5,134 bases of DNA from Woeseiaceae bacterium (lineage in GTDB: Bacteria; Pseudomonadota; Gammaproteobacteria; Steroidobacterales; Woeseiaceae). Location: contig JAKEGN010000104.1 in the NCBI GenBank assembly GCA_022615525.1, positions 1-5,134 on the forward strand, read 5' to 3'. The notes under the pieces were generated by a model that made no database searches, was not told the origin of the DNA, and saw only the letters and a list, made by a program, of their open reading frames with translations. How positions within the stretch are numbered: the first letter of the stretch is position 1; each line of letters opens with the position of its first letter. Position numbers and translations under genes: made by a program. This document shows, one piece after another, positions 1 through 5,134 of this stretch.

Positions 1-840
1 AGTGCCGCGCTCGCGCATCAGCGCCAATGTCTCTTCGCTGAGTAGCGTACCGTGCTCGATCGTGCGGACCCCGGCGAGCACGGCGGCCCGTGCGGACTCG
101 TCAGTATGTGCGTGCGCCGCCACGGGCAGCCCGACGATAGCCGCCTCGGCAACCGCCGCCGCAAGTTCCAGGTCAGTAAGTTCGCGTTTCAACGGGTCGG
201 TGTCCGGCATGCCGGCACGCTCGGTCGCCATCACCTTGACGACGTCGACACCGCGTGCTGTCAGGGCGCGCACGGCACTGCGCACGTCTGCGCCTCCAGA
301 CAGGCCACTCATCATTGGCAATAGCTGCGGCGTGTCCACAAAGAACTCCTCCGACATGCGACGGCGGATGTGATAACCGGCTGCGACGAGGTCCGGCAAG
401 TCCGCGGCCCCGGCACGGTGGAGTTCACGAATGCCGACGTCAACGAAGTGATTCGAGCCAAGCGAGCGAACTGTTGTCACACCAGCGCGCAGTGCTGCAC
501 GCGCACTGGCGAGGTCCCGCAGGTGCGCATGCGCGTCGATCAGACCGGGCAACATCCAGCGCCCGGCCAGGTCGATGACCCAAGTACCGCCAGGAAACTG
601 TGAATTGCCGGACGAAATACTTTCGATGCGGCCATCGCGCACGATGACAGTTACATCGAGGCGAGGTTTCGGTGATTCTCCGTCAATCAGGTTCGCGTGT
701 ATGAAGGCTACTGGATCCGCGGGCAGTGATGCCGTTGCGCCGTTCTGGGGTGTGCCGCCACACAGCAGCGCAACAACGAAAGCTGCAATCGTCAGCGGCA
801 CCGGCCTGCCTGCTGCCTGTGTTCCCGAGCTGGCGGCCAT
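1..840 (-). CDS. Exported metal-dependent amidohydrolase, N-terminal 280 residues (3' end outside window)
   Basis: Reading the minus strand from the ATG at 840-838 gives 280 codons without a stop, running off the left edge. Residues 1-37 look like a Sec signal peptide: R12, a hydrophobic core at about 14-27, and a possible cleavage after ATA (35-37). C27 is preceded by Leu, so it is a poor lipobox. The rest fits the imidazolonepropionase-like amidohydrolase superfamily: LPGLIDAHAHL with the metal-binding HxH at H104/H106, a VKVM segment whose K202 is in the position of the bridging carboxylated lysine, an AAHAH segment (H243/H245), and IEHGT with H263. The final metal-binding Asp would lie beyond the edge. 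The family is usually 400-450 residues, so about a third is missing. The start is supported by GGGGAG seven bases upstream (848-853) and by an in-frame stop at 885-883. Likely a periplasmic hydrolase of a cyclic amide or dipeptide-like substrate; the exact substrate is unknown. Confidence 0.9.
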   Translation of the reverse strand, partial: MAASSGTQAAGRPVPLTIAAFVVALLCGGTPQNGATASLPADPVAFIHANLIDGESPKPRLDVTVIVRDGRIESISSGNSQFPGGTWVIDLAGRWMLPGLIDAHAHLRDLASARAALRAGVTTVRSLGSNHFVDVGIRELHRAGAADLPDLVAAGYHIRRRMSEEFFVDTPQLLPMMSGLSGGADVRSAVRALTARGVDVVKVMATERAGMPDTDPLKRELTDLELAAAVAEAAIVGLPVAAHAHTDESARAAVLAGVRTIEHGTLLSEETLALMRERGT

Positions 841-946
841 CGAACCACTCCCCGGAGACCGTAAACGGATTGAGCAAACAGGTTACGCAGCTCCGGCCTG
901 CCCATCAAGCTGGGTAGGAACATGGTGGAAGTGAGCATCGCTGTCC

Positions 947-975
947 TTGTGCGGACGTGCTGCCCACCGGATACT
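947..975 (+). promoter_or_regulatory. Weak candidate sigma70 promoter for the 1017-2281 gene unit
   Basis: TTGTGC (947-952) and GATACT (970-975) are separated by 17 bases. They match the -35 and -10 consensus at only 3/6 and 4/6 positions. The predicted start near 982 would leave a leader of about 35 bases before the ATG at 1017. The location is sensible because the flanking genes diverge here, but the match is weak and could be chance. I saw no clear promoter for the minus-strand amidohydrolase in 841-946. Confidence 0.22.
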
Positions 976-1016
976 AACGATCACCGAGTCCAAAGCCTGA
1001 CCTGGAAAAACGAGCG

Positions 1017-1373
1017 ATGTGGGAATCCGTACTGAAAACGCTGGGCATAGATGCGTTGAAGGCCGGCTTGAGGAAAGCCGGGAAACAGATTTCGAAGCGC
1101 GAGTATGCCGAACTCATCTCCGAAGCGGTGCGGGAACTGCTGAAACTGCACCCGGACATTTCGGCTGCCGAAGCAAAACTGCTGGCCGCGGAAGCCCTCG
1201 CCTTGCCGATGACCGCCGAGATGTTGAGTGCACGCAAAATGCTCAAGGCCGTGAAGCGCGAAAGAAAGTCCACAGCGAAAAAGCGCAAGAAAAAGAAGGC
1301 GCGGAAAAAGGCTGCGGCGACCTCGAAAAAAAAGGCCGCTGCAAAAAAGGGCAAGGGGAAGACGAGTTCGTAA
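1017..1373 (+). CDS. Small protein with a helical N-terminal part and a lysine-rich C-terminal tail, function unknown
   Basis: This 118-residue protein has two parts. Residues 1-80 are mixed-charge and rich in Ala, Leu and Glu, and look helical (segments such as REYAELISEAVRELLKL and SAAEAKLLAAEALAL). From about residue 80 to the end the chain is dominated by Lys, Arg and Ala, for example KKRKKKKARKKAAA, like the tails of bacterial histone-H1-like or AlgP-type proteins. Such tails commonly bind nucleic acid or other polyanions, so a DNA- or RNA-associated role is an inference only. I do not recognise the N-terminal domain. The ATG at 1017 is the only usual start after the in-frame stop at 975-977; its ribosome site is weak. 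The GNAT gene begins 4 bp after the stop, implying co-transcription. The tail contains two in-frame A AAA AAG heptamers, at 1328-1334 and 1343-1349. Confidence 0.75.
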   Translation: MWESVLKTLGIDALKAGLRKAGKQISKREYAELISEAVRELLKLHPDISAAEAKLLAAEALALPMTAEMLSARKMLKAVKRERKSTAKKRKKKKARKKAAATSKKKAAAKKGKGKTSS

Positions 1374-1377
1374 GCGT

Positions 1378-1926
1378 ATGCCGGCTTCGGAAAATCCTGT
1401 CCGCAAAAAGCACGCAGGGCCGGCCAACATTGCGATCCGCCAGTTCGGCGAAGAGGACTGGAGCGGCACCTGGAGCATCATCGAACCCGTCCTTCGCGCA
1501 GGCGACAGCTACAGTTTCCCGACAGACATGACGGCACAGCAGGCGCGCGACATCTGGATCCGGCAGCCGCAGGCGACCTATGTTGCAACGGACGATGCCG
1601 GGCGCATACTCGGCACCTATTTCCTCAAAGCGAATCAACCCGGCCAGGGTGCACACGTGTGCAACTGCGGTTATATCGTGGCCGAAACCGCCCGCGGCCG
1701 GGGTGTGGCATCCGCGATGTGCGAGCACTCACAAGCCGAAGCGATCCGGATGGGTTTTCGCGCCATGCAATACAACCTGGTGGTCGCGACGAATGAAGGT
1801 GCCGTTCGACTCTGGAAGAAGCACGGCTTCGACATCGTTGGCAGCTTGCCCGGCGCATTCCGGCACCCGTCGGCGGGCTATGTCGATGCCTATGTCATGT
1901 ACAAACAACTCGTGGTACCTGCGTGA
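1378..1926 (+). CDS. GNAT-family N-acetyltransferase
   Basis: A 182-residue protein with a complete GNAT fold from about residue 18 to 178. The acetyl-CoA pyrophosphate-binding motif A is clear: CGYIVAETARGRGVA at 97-111, with the R/Q-x-x-G-x-G/A signature in RGRGVA (106-111). Motif B follows as NEGAVRLWKKHGF (139-151), with the common Asn and the aromatic/Gly pair. The segments AGDSYSFP (41-48) and LPGAFRHPSAGYVDAYVMYK (157-176) resemble a GNAT subfamily annotated as amino-acid N-acyltransferases, related to yeast Mpr1. That suggests acetylation of a small amine or amino-acid analogue, but the substrate is not shown. The ATG at 1378 lies 4 bp after the preceding stop, has no good ribosome site of its own, and is probably translationally coupled. 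The stop overlaps the next gene's GTG. Because the gene upstream encodes a Lys-rich protein, a protein substrate cannot be excluded. Confidence 0.9.
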   Translation: MPASENPVRKKHAGPANIAIRQFGEEDWSGTWSIIEPVLRAGDSYSFPTDMTAQQARDIWIRQPQATYVATDDAGRILGTYFLKANQPGQGAHVCNCGYIVAETARGRGVASAMCEHSQAEAIRMGFRAMQYNLVVATNEGAVRLWKKHGFDIVGSLPGAFRHPSAGYVDAYVMYKQLVVPA

Positions 1927-2195
1927 GGAAATGGACCAAAGCAGCGCTGTTGTCGGGCCTGTTGTTTCCCGGCATCGGCCACCTGGCGTTGAAAGAATAC
2001 TTTCGCGCATCGATCCTGATCGTCGCCGCCGTGGCGGCGGTGTATGTGCTCACGAGCGCCGCCGTTGACCAGGCTATGAGTGTTGTCGATCGTGTCAACA
2101 GCGGCGATGTGGCGCCGGATGCGCAATCGATCAGCGAGGCAATTACCGCCTCCTCCGCCGAGGCTGACAACCGGCCGCGAATGCGTCGCTCCTGA
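1923..2195 (+). CDS. Small membrane protein, N-terminal part of a frameshifted gene
   Basis: As read, this frame encodes 90 residues from a GTG at 1923-1925 that overlaps the GNAT stop (GTGA), a coupled start. Residues 7-21 (AALLSGLLFPGIGHL) form a hydrophobic FPGxGH hairpin of the kind seen in small membrane proteins of the TM2/DUF type. Residues 28-48 form a clear transmembrane helix, and 50-83 are a polar linker. The last residues (PRMRRS) are unlike the rest and end at a premature TGA (2193-2195). Another frame continues at once with a second membrane helix, so the intact gene is inferred to be 1923-2281, 119 residues. It was probably co-transcribed with the GNAT gene. Function unknown. 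The break may be a real mutation or a one-base sequencing or assembly error. Confidence 0.7.
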   Translation: MRKWTKAALLSGLLFPGIGHLALKEYFRASILIVAAVAAVYVLTSAAVDQAMSVVDRVNSGDVAPDAQSISEAITASSAEADNRPRMRRS

Positions 2196-2281
2196 TCCTT
2201 GGCCTGTGCTGGATAGTCGGAATCGTCGATTCCTGGCGGCTCGGCAGGATCCAGGACGAAAAACTTTCAGGACCAGGCTGA
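2171..2281 (+). pseudogene. Out-of-frame C-terminal part of the small membrane protein
   Basis: Codons starting at 2171 lie in a different frame from the 1923 start and read ANASLLILGLCWIVGIVDSW and then RLGRIQDEKLSGPG, ending at TGA 2279-2281. This is a typical membrane helix followed by a D-x-W/Y-R-x-G-R cytosolic motif, a common ending for small two-helix membrane proteins that start with an FPGxGH segment. The frame has a stop at 2165-2167 and no credible start of its own. It therefore only makes sense as the tail of the 1923 gene. One extra G in the CCGGCC run at 2171-2176 would join the two frames and give a continuous 119-residue protein. Confidence 0.72.
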
Positions 2282-2408
2282 GGCTGCCCACTCCGACCGC
2301 GGGATTCCGCTTGCGCGATCAAAACTCGCGAAACCGACTTGAATTGCCACGTGCGATTCGATAACTCCTATTACAACCTGAGGCCGGTGATTCATTTGGA
2401 CTTGGATC
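2282..2408 (+). other. Intergenic region before the small exported protein
   Basis: These 127 bases hold no convincing gene. A 5-bp GC stem, CGCGA/TCGCG (2316-2320 and 2328-2332) with a 7-base loop, has no following T run and is a poor terminator. A weak promoter-like pair, TTGAAT (2339-2344) and GATAAC (2360-2365), has a 15-base spacer, each element matching consensus at 4/6. It could drive the 2409 gene but is not strong evidence. Confidence 0.3.
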
Positions 2409-2624
2409 GTGCGTTTTCTGCTGGCCCTGGTGTTGTACCTGGTGTATTCGGTGACGGCCCTGCCATCGCCGACCGATGAACGCGATCTCGAATGTGCCGA
2501 AACCAGGGAAAAGATCCGGAAGATCGAAGCGAAAATGCGCCAGGGTTACACGGCCAGGCAGGGCGTCAGGATGCAGGAAGAGTTGCGAAGCTTGCGCGAG
2601 AAGCGCAGGCGACTTTGCCGTTGA
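2409..2624 (+). CDS. Small exported helical protein with two cysteines, function unknown
   Basis: A 71-residue protein beginning at GTG 2409, the only usual start after an in-frame stop at 2388-2390. Residues 3-17 form a hydrophobic signal-like core (FLLALVLYLVYSVTA), with plausible cleavage after A17, leaving a mature chain of about 54 residues. The mature part is very charged and predicted helical or coiled-coil. It has cysteines near both ends (C29 and C70) and a central MRQGYTARQG turn at 43-52. Two antiparallel helices held by a disulfide are a reasonable inference for a periplasmic protein. I recognise the general pattern but cannot name a family or function. Its stop is only 6 bp from the stop of the convergent hmgA, with no room for a terminator. 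The ribosome site is weak. Confidence 0.68.
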   Translation: MRFLLALVLYLVYSVTALPSPTDERDLECAETREKIRKIEAKMRQGYTARQGVRMQEELRSLREKRRRLCR

Positions 2625-2630
2625 GAGTTT

Positions 2631-3929
2631 TCAGAGCTTGTCGCGGAAATGTTTTTTCAGGCCGCCCCAGCAATCCCGGTAATCCTTCTGCAACGCAGGC
2701 GATGTCATCGCATGGGCCGTGGGCCTTATCAGGTAGCGGGACTCGAACATGAAAGCCATGGTCGCAGAAAGTTTCTGCGGCTTGAGTTCGGCGCTGCTCG
2801 CGGCCTTGAATGCGTTCGCATCCGGGCCGTGCGCCGACATGCAATTGTGCAGGCTCGCGCCGCCCGGTACGAAGCCGCCGCCGGTCTTGGCGTCGTACTC
2901 GCCATAGATCAGCCCCATGTATTCGGACATCACGTTGCGGTGGTACCAGGGCGGCCGGAAAGTGTCTTCCATCACCAGCCAGCGTGGCGGAAATATCACG
3001 AAGTCGACGTTGGCTGTCCCCGGCGTATCGGATTGCGAGGTCAGCACGGTGAAGATCGACGGATCCGGGTGGTCGTAACTGATCGAGCCGAGCGTATTGA
3101 AATCGCGTAGATCGTAACGGCAAGGCGCGAGGTTGCCGTGCCAGGCCACGACATCGAGTGGTGAGTGGCCGATGTCGCAGGCAAAAAGCCTGCCCTCGAG
3201 TTTGGTCACCAGTTCGAAATCGCCTTCACGGTCCTCCCAGGCCGCAACCGGTGAGGCAAAGTCGCGGCTGTTAGCCAGGCCGTCGCTGCCGATTGGGCCG
3301 CGCTCCGGCAGTTCGAGCTTCGCGCCGTAGTTCTCGCAGACGTAACCGCGCGCCCCGCCGTCCGGAACCTCGACCCGGAACTTCATGCCGCGCGGCAGGA
3401 TGGCGATGTCACCGGGACCTGCGCGCAATACGCCGCATTCGGTGTGCAACGTGACCTGCCCCTGCTCGGGCACCAGCAGCAGCTCACCGTCGCTGTTGTA
3501 GAAAAACCGGTCCTCCATGGAGCGAGTGGCGCGATAGATATGAATGCCGATACCGAACTGCGCACGAGCGTCGCCGTTGGTTGCAACCGTGACCAGGCCA
3601 TCGATGAAATCGCAGGGCTTGTCCGGCATCGGAAACGGATCCCAGCGTAGCTGGTTCGGCGAGATCACGGCCTCGTCATCCGGCGCCGTGCGTAGCAGTC
3701 CGCCGGCCAACGGGCGGAACTCGCCGTGCATCACCGAGGGGCGAATGCGGTAGAACCAGCTGCGGAAATTCTTCGCCCGCGGCGCGGTAAAAGCCGTGCC
3801 GCTGAATTTCTCGGCGTACAGGCCGTAGGCCGGTTTCTGTGGGGAATTTCGCCCGACCGGCAACGCGCCGGGCAGCGCCTCGTTCGCGAATTCGTTGGCA
3901 AAACCGCTCAGGTACTGCAGCTCTTTCAT
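2631..3929 (-). CDS. hmgA: Homogentisate 1,2-dioxygenase
   Basis: This 432-residue protein is full length for the family (about 430-445). HmgA is a cytosolic non-haem Fe(II) enzyme that uses O2 to open the ring of homogentisate, giving 4-maleylacetoacetate, the central step of tyrosine and phenylalanine breakdown. The family opening is present (YLSGFANEFANEALPGALP at 6-24, then the GTAFTAPR segment at 44-51). The C-terminal active site is intact: iron ligands H330 (PPWYHRN), E336 (MSEYMGL) and H367 (SAHGPD), matching human H335, E341 and H371. H287 in YDHPDPSIF corresponds to the human proton-acceptor H292. The ATG at 3929 overlaps the upstream hydrolase stop in an ATGA arrangement, so translation is probably coupled. 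Its stop faces the 2409 gene with a 6-bp gap. No key residue is missing. Confidence 0.97.
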   Translation of the reverse strand: MKELQYLSGFANEFANEALPGALPVGRNSPQKPAYGLYAEKFSGTAFTAPRAKNFRSWFYRIRPSVMHGEFRPLAGGLLRTAPDDEAVISPNQLRWDPFPMPDKPCDFIDGLVTVATNGDARAQFGIGIHIYRATRSMEDRFFYNSDGELLLVPEQGQVTLHTECGVLRAGPGDIAILPRGMKFRVEVPDGGARGYVCENYGAKLELPERGPIGSDGLANSRDFASPVAAWEDREGDFELVTKLEGRLFACDIGHSPLDVVAWHGNLAPCRYDLRDFNTLGSISYDHPDPSIFTVLTSQSDTPGTANVDFVIFPPRWLVMEDTFRPPWYHRNVMSEYMGLIYGEYDAKTGGGFVPGGASLHNCMSAHGPDANAFKAASSAELKPQKLSATMAFMFESRYLIRPTAHAMTSPALQKDYRDCWGGLKKHFRDKL

Positions 3930-4915
3930 GGCACGGTCGCCCGCACGACTTTCTGGTCAATGGCGCCAAAGATACTGCATCCGCTGCGATCCAGCATTTC
4001 AATTCGAACCCTGTCACCGAAACGCATGAACGGCGTCAGCGGCTTGCCCTGCTCGATCGTTTCCAGCATGCGCTTCTCCGCAATGCAGCTCGAGCCTTTC
4101 GAGCGGTCGTAATTCGACACCGTGCCGGAGCCGACGATCGTCCCTGCCCCGAGGCGGCGCGTGCGGCAGGCGTGTGCAATCAGCTGGTGAAAGCTGAAGG
4201 TCATGTCGGTGCCGCAGTCCGGTGCGCCGAACAGCTTGCCGTTCAGTTCCGTGCGCAAGGGCAAATGGATCGTGCCATCGCGATACGCATCGCCCAGCTC
4301 ATCCGGCGTCACAGCCACCGGCGAAAATGCTGTCGCGGGTTTCGACTGGTAAAAACCAAAGCCCTTGGCCAGTTCCGCCGGGATCAGGTTGCGTAGCGAG
4401 ACGTCGTTCACCAGCATCAGCAATCGTACGTAGCGGCCCGCATCGGTCTCCGCTGTGCCCATGGGCACGTCGCCCGTCACGACCGCGGTCTCGGCTTCCA
4501 TGTCGATGCCGAAATCCTCGCTGGCAACGTCGATGTCATCGCAGGGCCCGAGGAAATCGTCCGAGCCGCCCTGGTATACCAGCGGGTCGTGCCAGAAACT
4601 TTCCGGCATTTCGGCGCCGCGCGCCTTGCGCACCAGTTCGACGTGGTTCACGTACGCGCTGCCGTCGACCCAGTGGAAAGCGCGGGGCAGCGGCGAATGC
4701 ACCTTGCACGGATCGAATTTCTGCGCGCCTTTCACGCGCCCGGATTCGAGCCTCGCGGCGACCGCGATGAGCTTGTCGCTCAGCGACTCCCAGTCATCGA
4801 GTGCTGCCTGCAGGGTCTTTGCGATGCGTGGTACCGCGACACAGCGTGACAGGTCGCGGCTGACCACGACCAGTGTGCCGTCGCGTCCGCCCGACTTCAG
4901 GCTCGCCAGCTTCAT
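3926..4915 (-). CDS. fahA: Fumarylacetoacetate hydrolase (fumarylacetoacetase), short bacterial form
   Basis: A 329-residue FAH-superfamily enzyme, predicted to cleave fumarylacetoacetate to fumarate and acetoacetate, the last step of homogentisate breakdown. Residues 1-78 look like the small N-terminal FAH domain and the rest is the catalytic domain. Comparing with mouse FAH, D84 and H91 (spaced as D126 and H133), the E-x-E pair E140/E142, D171 (LVNDVSLRN) and K192 (YQSKPATAF) supply the metal site and catalytic residues. GSGTVSN (262-268) is the usual glycine motif. The length fits the roughly 330-residue bacterial form found beside hmgA rather than the roughly 420-residue animal type. The ATG at 4915 has AAGG seven bases upstream (4926-4923). 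It is the first gene of a two-gene operon with hmgA (4-bp overlap). The maleylacetoacetate isomerase needed between the two enzymes is not in this window. The specific substrate is inferred from hmgA and the motifs. Confidence 0.94.
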   Translation of the reverse strand: MKLASLKSGGRDGTLVVVSRDLSRCVAVPRIAKTLQAALDDWESLSDKLIAVAARLESGRVKGAQKFDPCKVHSPLPRAFHWVDGSAYVNHVELVRKARGAEMPESFWHDPLVYQGGSDDFLGPCDDIDVASEDFGIDMEAETAVVTGDVPMGTAETDAGRYVRLLMLVNDVSLRNLIPAELAKGFGFYQSKPATAFSPVAVTPDELGDAYRDGTIHLPLRTELNGKLFGAPDCGTDMTFSFHQLIAHACRTRRLGAGTIVGSGTVSNYDRSKGSSCIAEKRMLETIEQGKPLTPFMRFGDRVRIEMLDRSGCSIFGAIDQKVVRATVP

Positions 4916-4922
4916 CCCATAA

Positions 4923-4926
4923 CCTT
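4923..4926 (-). promoter_or_regulatory. Ribosome binding site of the fumarylacetoacetate hydrolase gene
   Basis: AAGG on the minus strand, 7 bases before the ATG at 4915-4913. It decides between two nearby ATGs: the one at 4920-4918 is only 2 bases from this site and encodes just Met-Gly before a stop, so 4915 is the real start. Confidence 0.6.
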
Positions 4927-4937
4927 GGTGGTCATAT

Positions 4938-4986
4938 ATTATTGAAATAACTAGTTTTTCTTTTTTTCGTTACAGAAGCAACGAAA
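4938..4986 (-). promoter_or_regulatory. Promoter/operator zone of the homogentisate operon with a perfect inverted repeat
   Basis: The block from about 4931 to 4971 is far richer in A and T than the rest of the window and sits just upstream of the hydrolase gene. On the minus strand AATAAT (4943-4938) matches the -10 consensus at 5/6. The A-rich tract at 4967-4955 could act as an UP-like element, but no good -35 is visible. TTTCGTT (4965-4971) and AACGAAA (4980-4986) form a perfect 7-bp inverted repeat around an 8-base spacer. Its centre lies about 44 bases upstream of a start predicted from the -10, a usual place for a regulator site. In other bacteria homogentisate genes are controlled by IclR-, MarR- or MerR-type repressors; which, if any, binds here is unknown. 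Confidence 0.42.
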
Positions 4987-5134
4987 CCATGGTAGCACTG
5001 CCGCGGGTATTGTCTACTGCCCCTGCGGGGCGCGTCCACTGATGCCGGGTTCCGTCGGTTTGTGCAACGCAGCCGCATAATGGCCGGCGCCGGGTACCCG
5101 GGTCACGCGGCTCGTGAGAGCGTACGGCAAGACG
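4987..5134. other. Right-edge region, no supported gene
   Basis: The GC content rises again and no gene can be assigned. On the minus strand two frames are open from the edge. One ends at TAG 5016-5014, with visible residues such as GAGHYAAALHKPTEPGISGR. The other ends at TAA 4972-4970. On the plus strand a frame from GTG 5062 or ATG 5080 is open to the edge but has no ribosome site. A 5-bp hairpin, GCCCC-TGC-GGGGC (5019-5031), has no T run on either side. The minus frame ending at 5014 could be the end of a neighbouring gene upstream of the catabolic operon, but too little is visible to say. Confidence 0.3.

Noticed and set aside
922..1035. A 37-codon plus-strand frame starting after TAGGAAC and overlapping the start of the 1017 gene
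   Set aside because: The AGGA is only 2 bases from the ATG, the translation has no recognisable features, and it crosses the start of a better gene; treated as chance.
1062..1080. Stem CCGGCTT/AAGCCGG with a 5-base loop inside the 1017 gene
   Set aside because: It lies within a coding region, has no T run after it, and is explained by the coding sequence; not a terminator.
974..1481. Two long minus-strand frames rich in Phe, Leu and Arg
   Set aside because: They mirror the Lys-rich codons of the plus-strand gene (Lys codons read as Phe/Leu on the other strand), so they are shadows.
2080..2364. A 94-residue plus-strand frame over the membrane protein gene
   Set aside because: It is Pro/Arg-rich with no domain and lies over the two frames that together make a sensible membrane protein.
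2651..3110. Long plus-strand frames covering hmgA, such as 2649-3110
   Set aside because: They are antisense to a clearly intact enzyme gene and have no family features.
4915..4920. A two-codon frame (Met-Gly-stop) just before the hydrolase start, with its TGA overlapping the start ATG
   Set aside because: Its ATG is only 2 bases from the ribosome site, so it is unlikely to be initiated; considered chance.
5090..5101. 12-bp perfect palindrome CCGGGTACCCGG
   Set aside because: It stands alone in GC-rich sequence at the edge, with no paired copy or nearby promoter; such palindromes are common at this GC level.

Overview
The window reads as chromosomal DNA from a GC-rich, aerobic, Gram-negative bacterium, most likely a proteobacterium and perhaps a gammaproteobacterium. 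This rests on GC-rich codon use, tight 4-bp gene overlaps, Sec-type leaders on two predicted exported proteins, and a homogentisate pathway operon. The species cannot be named from the sequence. I see no insertion sequence, tRNA, rRNA, CRISPR array or phage gene.

Layout from left to right. (1) Positions 1-840, minus strand: the first 280 codons of an exported metal-dependent amidohydrolase whose 3' end lies beyond the left edge. (2) Positions 841-1016: a divergent intergenic region. (3) Positions 1017-2281, plus strand: a compact three-gene unit. It holds a small protein with a very lysine-rich tail, a GNAT N-acetyltransferase 4 bp downstream, and a small membrane protein that overlaps the GNAT stop codon and is broken by an apparent one-base frameshift near 2172-2177. 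(4) Positions 2409-2624, plus strand: a 71-residue exported helical protein with two cysteines. (5) Positions 2631-4915, minus strand: a two-gene tyrosine/phenylalanine catabolic operon, fumarylacetoacetate hydrolase followed by homogentisate 1,2-dioxygenase (hmgA), overlapping by 4 bp. (6) Positions 4916-5134: an AT-rich promoter zone with a perfect 7-bp inverted repeat, then an unresolved right edge.

The best understood part is the catabolic operon. HmgA opens the ring of homogentisate to maleylacetoacetate. After isomerisation by an enzyme not present here, the hydrolase cleaves fumarylacetoacetate to fumarate and acetoacetate. The inverted repeat upstream is a reasonable operator candidate. 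The plus-strand cluster has no pathway I can name. Its tight packing suggests co-transcription, and the lysine-rich protein and the acetyltransferase next to it are the least explained pair.

I found no convincing new system. The points most worth checking are the frameshifted membrane protein, the operator-like repeat, two in-frame A AAA AAG slippery heptamers in the lysine-rich gene, and the amidohydrolase cut off by the left edge.
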